The notes under the pieces: generated by a model
Told to the model about the DNA's origin: nothing
Database searches by the model: none
What the model saw: the letters and a program-made list of their open reading frames with translations, nothing else
In this document: positions 1 through 6,168 of the stretch, piece by piece
How the letters are laid out: the number at the start of each line of letters is the position of its first letter
How positions within the stretch are numbered: position 1 is the stretch's first letter
Made by a program: the position numbers and the translations under genes
Assembly: GCA_910585655.1 (NCBI GenBank)
Contig: CAJUFW010000080.1
Location: 1 to 12,531, forward strand
DNA: 12,531 nucleotides
Direction: 5' to 3'
Origin: an uncultured Lachnospiraceae bacterium
GTDB taxonomy: Bacteria; Bacillota_A; Clostridia; Lachnospirales; Lachnospiraceae

Positions 1-2
1 CC

Positions 3-1253
3 GATTATTATATCTATCTCGGTTGGAAGAGTATGTTTGTCGGGATCGATAAGCTGGAGCTAAATGGCGTCACTTATTATTTGATTGACAATGAGGATAT
101 GTTTGGCGGTCCGATCTATAAGGGAGAAATACCAGAGGGAGAGCAGTACGCCTTTTTTGCAAGGGCAGCCTGTGAAGCAATGGATCGGATTGATTTTGTA
201 CCACAGGTGGTTCATTGCAACGACTGGCAATGCGGGATGATACCAATGCTGTTAAAGACACAGTATTTGCATCGTCCGCAGTCGGGCGCCAAAACAGTCT
301 TTTCCATCCACAATCTGATGTATCAGGGGCAGTATTCGTTTGCTCAGGTACAGGAATGGTTTGGCATTGAGGATCGCTATAATACACCGGAATTTATCGA
401 GCATTTTGGGTGCGCCAGCTTTATGAAGGCAGGTCTGGTATTCTGTGACAGGATCAGTACCGTCAGCCCGACCTATGCCGAAGAAATCAGGATTCCGTAC
501 TTCTCCTATGGTATGGAAGGGATTTTAAATGCCAGAGCGCATGAAACGATTGGTATTTTAAACGGTATGAATATGGAGGAATTCGATCCGGCGACCGATC
601 CGAAGATTCCATATAAGTTTACACCGGATAATCTGGAGGGCAAACGGAAGGACAAGGAAGCCCTGCTGATGGAACTGGGATTAAACAATGTCGATTTGGA
701 TACCCCGTTGATTGGTATGGTAGGAAGGCTGACGCATCAGAAGGGACTAAATCTGTTGATGCCGATTTTTGATGAGCTGATGAGAGAGCGGGTAGCGATC
801 GTTATTTTAGGAACAGGCGACAGCGAATATGAAAACTTTTTCCGCAGTATGGAGTCTGTTTACCGCGGTCGGGTATGCGCGTACATCGGTTACAGCGATG
901 ATGTGGCACACCGGATCTATGCCGGAAGCGACCTGTTTTTGATGCCGTCTAAGTTTGAGCCATGTGGAATTTCCCAGATGATTGCCCTGCGTTATGGTAC
1001 TCTGCCGATAGTTCGAGAGACCGGTGGATTGAAGGATACCGTAATTCCGTATAATGAATTTACAGGAAAAGGAAACGGATTTTCCTTTACAAATTATAAC
1101 GCATATGATATGTTAAAAGTGATTCGATATGCGCTCTATGTGATTCAGGATAAGGAACATCTGGCAAGCTTGCAGAAAGCGGCGTTTGCTTCGGATTACA
1201 GCTTTGCAAAGTCGGCAGGAATGTATCGCGATATGTTCCGCAGTCTTTTGTAG
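3..1253 (+). CDS. glgA: Glycogen synthase, ADP-glucose type (5'-truncated)
   Basis: Glycosyltransferase family 5 enzyme that transfers glucose from ADP-glucose to the non-reducing end of an alpha-1,4-glucan in the cytoplasm. The frame is open from position 3 with no start. The residues before the first ATG (position 33) already fit the family (YLGW followed by FVGIDKLELNGVTYY), so that ATG is internal. About 416 residues are visible; full proteins have about 475-480, so roughly 60 N-terminal residues, including the KxGGL ADP-glucose motif, lie outside the window. Visible landmarks are HCNDWQ in the N-terminal domain, the C-terminal lobe starting near GMVGRLTHQKG, ILGTGD, and FEPCGISQ with its conserved Glu codon at 957-959 (equivalent to the E. 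coli GlgA catalytic Glu377), then GTLPIVRETGGL. The stop at 1251 is followed 27 bases later by a strong terminator. Family assignment is very secure. Confidence 0.97.
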   Translation, partial: DYYIYLGWKSMFVGIDKLELNGVTYYLIDNEDMFGGPIYKGEIPEGEQYAFFARAACEAMDRIDFVPQVVHCNDWQCGMIPMLLKTQYLHRPQSGAKTVFSIHNLMYQGQYSFAQVQEWFGIEDRYNTPEFIEHFGCASFMKAGLVFCDRISTVSPTYAEEIRIPYFSYGMEGILNARAHETIGILNGMNMEEFDPATDPKIPYKFTPDNLEGKRKDKEALLMELGLNNVDLDTPLIGMVGRLTHQKGLNLLMPIFDELMRERVAIVILGTGDSEYENFFRSMESVYRGRVCAYIGYSDDVAHRIYAGSDLFLMPSKFEPCGISQMIALRYGTLPIVRETGGLKDTVIPYNEFTGKGNGFSFTNYNAYDMLKVIRYALYVIQDKEHLASLQKAAFASDYSFAKSAGMYRDMFRSLL

Positions 1254-1280
1254 GAGCGTAGGTTGTAAAATAGGATGTTG

Positions 1281-1324
1281 GAGGGTGTCTCTTCTGCCCG
1301 GCAGCAGGAGAGGCGCCCTCTTTT
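1281..1324 (+). terminator. Intrinsic terminator after glgA
   Basis: A 17-bp uninterrupted stem pairs 1281-1297 with 1304-1320 around a 6-base loop (CCGGCA). Three of the pairs are G-U, so the stem is perfect in RNA but not as DNA. It is followed by TTTT (1321-1324), a C-rich interruption, and TTTT again (1331-1334). It sits 27 bases after the glgA stop. The short first T-run suggests termination may be incomplete, leaving some read-through to glgP; that part is inference. Confidence 0.85.
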
Positions 1325-1340
1325 CCCGGCTTTTCGGGAA
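1323..1340 (+). other. Small GC-rich hairpin just after the terminator
   Basis: TTCCCG (1323-1328) pairs with CGGGAA (1335-1340) around the loop GCTTTT. Two G-U pairs could extend it outward (1321-1322 with 1341-1342), but that would compete with the terminator T-run and with the next hairpin. It fills the gap between the terminator and the long leader hairpin. Its role is unknown; it could be a secondary terminator element or a stabilising 3' end. Confidence 0.5.
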
Positions 1341-1395
1341 GGAACTGTTACGAAATAAATTTCCTAAAAAGGGAGATTTATTTCTGCACAGTTCT
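1341..1395 (+). promoter_or_regulatory. Long hairpin in the glgP 5' leader
   Basis: An outer helix of 8 bp (1341-1348 GGAACTGT with 1388-1395 ACAGTTCT, one terminal G-U) is followed by a symmetrical 3x3 internal loop (TAC/TGC). An inner helix of 13 bp (1352-1364 with 1372-1384, one G-U) closes a 7-base loop. The rest of the 204-base glgA-glgP gap is the terminator upstream and a less structured stretch (1396-1457). That stretch contains an AGGAGG (1396-1401) with no start codon at a usable distance, a weak CGATA/TATCG hairpin (1402-1406 with 1415-1419), and the glgP ribosome binding site. I find no convincing promoter in the gap. The structure is seen in the sequence; a role in controlling glgP is inference. 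Confidence 0.5.
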
Positions 1396-1457
1396 AGGAG
1401 GCGATAAGACAGAGTATCGTTTCCATTAAAAGAAAACTGTAGGATGGAGAGAAAAGT

Positions 1458-3917
1458 ATGGAAGTAACAGAGACGAAGAAAATGACGGCGGAGGAAATCG
1501 TCGAAAATATCAGAGGGAAAATCAAACGGCATTTTGGTCGTGAGTTGGAAAATGCTTCTCAGGAGGAGTTATATAAAGCAAGCGCCCTTTGCATCCGCGA
1601 CGATATTATGGACAAATGGAGCCGTACAAAGCAGAAAATCATTCAGGATGGATTAAAAACCGTATATTATATGTCCGCAGAATTTTTAATGGGGCGTGCC
1701 TATACGAATAACCTGATCAATATGAATCTGGAGGAGGAATATCAGGAAGCCTTCCGTATGATCGGACTGGATCTAAAGACGATTGCCGATCAGGAAAAAG
1801 ATGCTGGTTTGGGAAACGGCGGTCTAGGACGTTTGGCAGCCTGCTTTTTGGATTCTCTGGCGACGTTAAAGCTTCCGGCAATGGGCTGCGGAATTCGCTA
1901 TGAATATGGGTTGTTTAAACAAAAGATCGTAGACGGGGCGCAGATTGAGGCAGAGGATGACTGGCTAAGCGACGGCTATGTATGGGAAGTTGAAAAGGCA
2001 GAATACAGTGTAGAAGTGCATTTTAACGGGTATGTTACAGAGGAATGGACGGAAAACGGCTTAAAGATTACGCATCGGGATTATAATACGGTTATCGCAG
2101 TCCCATACGATGTTCCGGTTGTCGGCTATAACAGTGAATATCCGGCTACGCTTCGTTTGTGGGGCGCGCGGGCGACAGATGAATTTGATTTGAACTCTTT
2201 TAACCGCGGCGAATATACCAAGGCAGTGATGAACCGGGAGCTGGCGGAGATTATTTCCAAGGTGCTTTATCCGGCGGACGATCATGATCAGGGCAAGCAG
2301 CTTCGCCTAAAGCAGTTTTATTTCTTTACTTCTGCTACGATGCAGAGTATGGTCAACCATCATAAAAAATATTATGGGGATCTTCACACTCTGCCAAAGC
2401 ATGCCGTCATTCAGATCAACGATACGCACCCAACCCTGGCGATGCCGGAGCTTATGCGTATTTTAATGGATGAGGAAGGTATGGGCTGGGATGAAGCGTA
2501 TGATATTGTCAGCCAGATGTTTAATTACACCAACCATACTATTTTATCCGAGGCGTTGGAATGCTGGGATGAGAGCATGTTCCGTCTGCTGCTGCCTCGT
2601 ATTTATTCGATTATCCAGACGATTAACCAGAAATATTGCGAGATACTTTACCGCTATTATCCTGGCGATATGCAAAAAATCAGCAAGATGGCGATTGTGG
2701 CATATGGGCAAATTCGTATGGCAAATCTGTGTGTAGCCGTTACCAGACGGGTGAACGGCGTTTCACAGCTTCACGGGGATATATTAAAGCAAGAACTGTT
2801 CCAGGATGCAGACCGGATTTATCCGCAGAAGTTTTTAGCCGTTACCAATGGGATTACCCAGCGGCGTTGGCTGGCGTTGGCAAATCCTGGTCTTACGAAG
2901 CTGATGAGAAATGTATTAGATGAAGATTTTATCGAGGATTACCGGGTATTTGAGCGGCTCCTGCCATATGCTGACGATGCTGCCTTCCGTTCGGACTATG
3001 CCAAAGTAAAGCGGCAGAACAAAGATCGCTTAGCAGAATATTTACAGAAGCAGCAGGGCGTGATCATCAATCCGGATTCCCTGATTGATGTGCAATGCAA
3101 GCGTCTGCACGAGTACAAACGGCAGTTGATGAAATGTATTCATCTGCTGTATTTATACAATACGTTGATGGAAAATCCGAATGCGATTACACAGCCGATT
3201 ACGATGGTGTTTGCAGCAAAGGCGGCGCCTGGATATATCCGTGCAAAAAATATTATCCGTCTAATCCATGCGATTGCAGATTTGGTCAACAAAGATCCAA
3301 GGACAAAGGATTTGTTAAAGGTAGTGTTCTTAGAGAATTATCGCGTTTCCGCAGCGGAGATTTTGATTCCTGCCGCCGATATCAGCGAGCAGATTTCTAC
3401 CGCCGGTCTGGAAGCTTCCGGCACGGGAAACATGAAATTTATGATGAACGGCGCGATCACACTGGGAACGATGGACGGCGCAAACGTAGAGATTTACGAA
3501 CAGGTAGGACCGGAAAATATCTTTATTTTTGGAGCGACGGCTACCGAAGTCAGCAATATGAAGAAGTTCCGCTCCTATCATCCGGGTGAGATTTTTGAGC
3601 GGAACATGATTGTACGGAAGGCAGTAGACCGTTTGGTAGACGGTACGTTGTCTACGGTAAGCCGGCAGCAGTTTTCAACGTTGTACCAGTCTCTTCTGTT
3701 TGGAGATCAGGAGGGAGCCGATCCGTATTTTGTTTTATATGATCTGCCTGCTTATATTGAACGGTTTGCACAGGCAGTCGAAACCTATCAGGAACAGCCG
3801 GAAGAATGGTTGAGAAAGGCGATTATCAATACTGCAAAATCGGGATATTTCAGTTCGGATCGTACGATTGAAGAGTACAACGCCAAAATTTGGGGTTTGA
3901 GCAGGTTTGAGGCATGA
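1458..3917 (+). CDS. glgP: Glycogen/maltodextrin phosphorylase
   Basis: PLP-dependent GT35 alpha-glucan phosphorylase: it removes terminal glucose from glycogen or maltodextrin with phosphate, giving glucose 1-phosphate. The 819 residues are of normal family length. Diagnostic stretches are DAGLGNGGLGRLAACF (115-130), IQINDTHP (318-325), KRLHEYKRQ (548-556), and the PLP site SGTGNMKFMMNGAITLGT, where Lys660 (codon 3435-3437) is the expected Schiff-base lysine. The start ATG has GGAG at 1446-1449, 8 bases upstream. The stop TGA overlaps the next gene's ATG (ATGA), so the two are probably co-translated. Upstream lie the glgA terminator and a structured leader, so it may be transcribed separately from glgA. 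The protein could equally be called malP; sequence alone does not tell the preferred glucan. Confidence 0.97.
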   Translation: MEVTETKKMTAEEIVENIRGKIKRHFGRELENASQEELYKASALCIRDDIMDKWSRTKQKIIQDGLKTVYYMSAEFLMGRAYTNNLINMNLEEEYQEAFRMIGLDLKTIADQEKDAGLGNGGLGRLAACFLDSLATLKLPAMGCGIRYEYGLFKQKIVDGAQIEAEDDWLSDGYVWEVEKAEYSVEVHFNGYVTEEWTENGLKITHRDYNTVIAVPYDVPVVGYNSEYPATLRLWGARATDEFDLNSFNRGEYTKAVMNRELAEIISKVLYPADDHDQGKQLRLKQFYFFTSATMQSMVNHHKKYYGDLHTLPKHAVIQINDTHPTLAMPELMRILMDEEGMGWDEAYDIVSQMFNYTNHTILSEALECWDESMFRLLLPRIYSIIQTINQKYCEILYRYYPGDMQKISKMAIVAYGQIRMANLCVAVTRRVNGVSQLHGDILKQELFQDADRIYPQKFLAVTNGITQRRWLALANPGLTKLMRNVLDEDFIEDYRVFERLLPYADDAAFRSDYAKVKRQNKDRLAEYLQKQQGVIINPDSLIDVQCKRLHEYKRQLMKCIHLLYLYNTLMENPNAITQPITMVFAAKAAPGYIRAKNIIRLIHAIADLVNKDPRTKDLLKVVFLENYRVSAAEILIPAADISEQISTAGLEASGTGNMKFMMNGAITLGTMDGANVEIYEQVGPENIFIFGATATEVSNMKKFRSYHPGEIFERNMIVRKAVDRLVDGTLSTVSRQQFSTLYQSLLFGDQEGADPYFVLYDLPAYIERFAQAVETYQEQPEEWLRKAIINTAKSGYFSSDRTIEEYNAKIWGLSRFEA

Positions 3918-6046
3918 TTTGGTCACATGTATCTACAGAAGTAGAATATAGAAACCCGTTAGGGGCATTGCGGACAGGCGAGGCAGTACGCCTGTCCCTT
4001 GCCGCGGTATCGACAGAGCCTAAGAAGGAAGCCTATGAAGTACGAATGAAGCTGTTGACGCCGGACGGAACCTGGAAGGAGTACGAGCTTATACGGACAG
4101 CCAAGGGAGAAGGCAGCACGGAAAGCAGCGATAGTGAAGAGACGGGGTGTGCAGGAAACTCAGAGCATACGCCGTCTTTTCCGGCTGCCAAGACAAAAGA
4201 GGGGGCGGTTTGCTGGTGGTCATGTGAGTGGACGGCTCCAGAACAGTCAGGTGTTTATTGGTATTATTTTTCCATCCGTAAGGGAGAGGAAGAGCTTTTT
4301 TATGGGGCAAATGCCGGTAGACAAAGCGGACAGGGCAGTCTTTGGCAGGAGATTCCGCCGTGTTATCAACTGACGGTTTATGAAAAAAACTTTGTAACAC
4401 CGGAATGGTTCCAAAATGCAACTATGTACCAGATTTTTCCGGATCGCTACTGCAGAGGAAGGAAAGAAAATCTGGAGAAGGGGCTTCGTTATCATTTGTT
4501 CCGATGCCGGAAAATGTATGTGCATCAAAGCTGGGAGGAGGTTCCTTTTTATCGGGCTATGCCAGGGGAACGGGACTATTATCCTTCTGACTTTTTTGGA
4601 GGAGATCTGGAGGGCATCCGTCAGAACTTAGATATGTTACAGGAGATGGGAATTACCTGCTTGTATCTAAATCCGGTTGTAGAGTCCGATTCCAATCACC
4701 GTTACAACACCGCGGATTACAAAAAGGTAGATCCGATTTTAGGGACGATGGAAGACTTTATTCAGCTTTGCAGGGAAGCGGAGCAAAAAGGGATTCGTAT
4801 TTTGCTGGACGGGGTATTTTCCCATACCGGTTCAGACAGTATTTATTTTAATAAAGAAAAAAATTATTTGGAACCTGGAGCCTATCAGGAGGAGGAATCT
4901 CCATACGATAGTTGGTACAGCTTTGGAGAAAGCCGCAGGGATTATAAAAGCTGGTGGGGGTTCGATACCTTGCCGGAGGTCAATGAACTGGATGCTTCCT
5001 GGCAGGATTATATCATAAAAGGAAAAGAAAGTGTATTTCGCCATTGGCTTGATAAGGGAGCGTACGGGTTTCGTCTGGATGTAGCCGACGAGCTTCCGGA
5101 CGAGGTAATTGAAGAGATGCGTCTGGCGACAAAACAAAAAGATGCCGACAAAGTGCTGCTCGGCGAGGTCTGGGAGGATGCAACGACCAAGGAAAGCTAT
5201 GGAACCAAGCGTACTTATGCGTTGGGCAAGGGATTGGACAGTGTAATGAACTATCCTTTTAGAGACTATACGCTTGCCTGGCTGAATGGTCATTGCCAGA
5301 CAGAGGATTTGGCAGATTTTTTAAATGCGCAAAGAGCCAATTATCCGGAGCCGATGTATTTGGCGCTGATGAATCTTCTCTCTTCCCATGACGTCGCCAG
5401 ACTGCGCACGGTGTTAGGAGCCGGAAGCGAGCTAAAGGGGATGAGCCGTATCGCTCAGGCAGAATACCGCCTGGATTATGTGGCGGAACGCCGTGGCGCC
5501 AGGCTTTCCAGACTGGCAATGCTACTGCAGTTTATCCTGCCTGGTGTGCCGTCGGTTTACTATGGGGACGAATATGGTATGTGCGGGTTGAGTGATCCGT
5601 TTAACCGGGGACCGTTTGAAAAGCGTGATCCGGCGTTGGCAGAGTATGTGAAAGAAATTTCTCTTTTACGGCGCAGGGAAAAATGTCTGCGTTTAGGAAG
5701 AATGAGCGCAAGAAGTTACGGTTCTTCTTTGTTGGCTGTACTGCGTCTGTATCCGCCTTCTTTAGGGAAGGAAGAAGCGTTTTTGGCGGTTTTTAACCGA
5801 TCGCCGGAACCACAGCAGATTGTTATTCGGTTGTGGGAATTTACAGAAGGACTTACTGTGGAGGAACGTACTTGGCTTTGGGAACATTCCCGTATTCTAC
5901 CGAAGGATGTCGTTGCGGTAGCCGGTACAGGAAAAAAGCGTACGAAGGCTTGTATAGATGCGGACAGAGAAAGCGGGACGGAATGCGGCTGGCAGCTTTC
6001 TCTTACCTTAGGCGCTTATGAAGGAGAGGTTTTGCATATCCATTGA
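3914..6046 (+). CDS. GH13 alpha-glycosidase, neopullulanase/cyclomaltodextrinase-like
   Basis: Cytoplasmic GH13 enzyme hydrolysing alpha-glucans such as maltodextrins, cyclodextrins or branched limit fragments; there is no signal peptide. The N-terminal ~150 residues form a beta-rich CBM34-like domain (WTAPEQSGVYWYYF) ahead of the barrel, as in the GH13_20 group. Barrel motifs are YQIFPDRY, region I DGVFSHTG (Asp299, His304), region II GFRLDVADE (Arg387, nucleophile Asp389), region III GEVWEDA (acid/base Glu418) and region IV SSHDVAR (His492, Asp493). All catalytic residues are present; region I has Ser where Asn is more usual. Residues about 63-98 look like a Ser/Glu-rich insertion in the CBM34-like domain. 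The ATG overlaps the glgP stop by 4 bases, so it probably acts with phosphorylase in glycogen breakdown, perhaps dealing with branched leftovers. Exact substrate cannot be read from sequence. Confidence 0.92.
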   Translation: MIWSHVSTEVEYRNPLGALRTGEAVRLSLAAVSTEPKKEAYEVRMKLLTPDGTWKEYELIRTAKGEGSTESSDSEETGCAGNSEHTPSFPAAKTKEGAVCWWSCEWTAPEQSGVYWYYFSIRKGEEELFYGANAGRQSGQGSLWQEIPPCYQLTVYEKNFVTPEWFQNATMYQIFPDRYCRGRKENLEKGLRYHLFRCRKMYVHQSWEEVPFYRAMPGERDYYPSDFFGGDLEGIRQNLDMLQEMGITCLYLNPVVESDSNHRYNTADYKKVDPILGTMEDFIQLCREAEQKGIRILLDGVFSHTGSDSIYFNKEKNYLEPGAYQEEESPYDSWYSFGESRRDYKSWWGFDTLPEVNELDASWQDYIIKGKESVFRHWLDKGAYGFRLDVADELPDEVIEEMRLATKQKDADKVLLGEVWEDATTKESYGTKRTYALGKGLDSVMNYPFRDYTLAWLNGHCQTEDLADFLNAQRANYPEPMYLALMNLLSSHDVARLRTVLGAGSELKGMSRIAQAEYRLDYVAERRGARLSRLAMLLQFILPGVPSVYYGDEYGMCGLSDPFNRGPFEKRDPALAEYVKEISLLRRREKCLRLGRMSARSYGSSLLAVLRLYPPSLGKEEAFLAVFNRSPEPQQIVIRLWEFTEGLTVEERTWLWEHSRILPKDVVAVAGTGKKRTKACIDADRESGTECGWQLSLTLGAYEGEVLHIH

Positions 6047-6071
6047 CAAGCATTTCCGGTCGGTGTATCAT
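6043..6071 (+). promoter_or_regulatory. Sigma-A type promoter for tex
   Basis: A perfect -35 box TTGACA (6043-6048) is followed by a 17-base spacer and a -10 box TATCAT (6066-6071), one mismatch from TATAAT. The -35 box contains the TGA stop codon (6044-6046) of the preceding glycosidase gene. Expected transcription start is near 6078, giving a 5' leader of about 90 bases before tex. The match quality is high, but promoter activity is inferred. Confidence 0.75.
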
Positions 6072-6099
6072 AGGGAAGAGATTGAAAAGAAAACGGACG

Positions 6100-6145
6100 G
6101 GGTACTCCTTTCTCAGATGAAACTGATTCCTGAAAGGGAGTACCC
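6100..6145 (+). promoter_or_regulatory. Bulged hairpin in the tex 5' leader
   Basis: GGGTACTCC + TTTC (6100-6112) pairs with GAAA + GGGAGTACCC (6132-6145). This gives 13 base pairs with one unpaired G on the right arm. Inside the 19-base loop a second small helix, TCAG/CTGA (6113-6116 with 6123-6126), is possible. No T-run follows, so it is not an intrinsic terminator. It ends 11 bases before the tex Shine-Dalgarno (AGGAG, 6157-6161). It may be an operator or an RNA leader element; function is unknown. Confidence 0.5.
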
Positions 6146-6168
6146 TAAATTCAAACAGGAGAAGCAAA

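Noticed and set aside
1396..1401. AGGAGG in the glgA-glgP gap, as if for a small gene
   Set aside because: No ATG, GTG or TTG at a usable distance, and no open frame follows.
1325..1457. A separate promoter for glgP
   Set aside because: I checked the stretch for -35/-10 pairs with 16-18 base spacing and found only poor matches, so none is annotated.
1113..1532. 139-residue minus-strand ORF across the glgA-glgP gap
   Set aside because: It runs antisense through glgA, the terminator and glgP, has no recognisable domain and no ribosome site.
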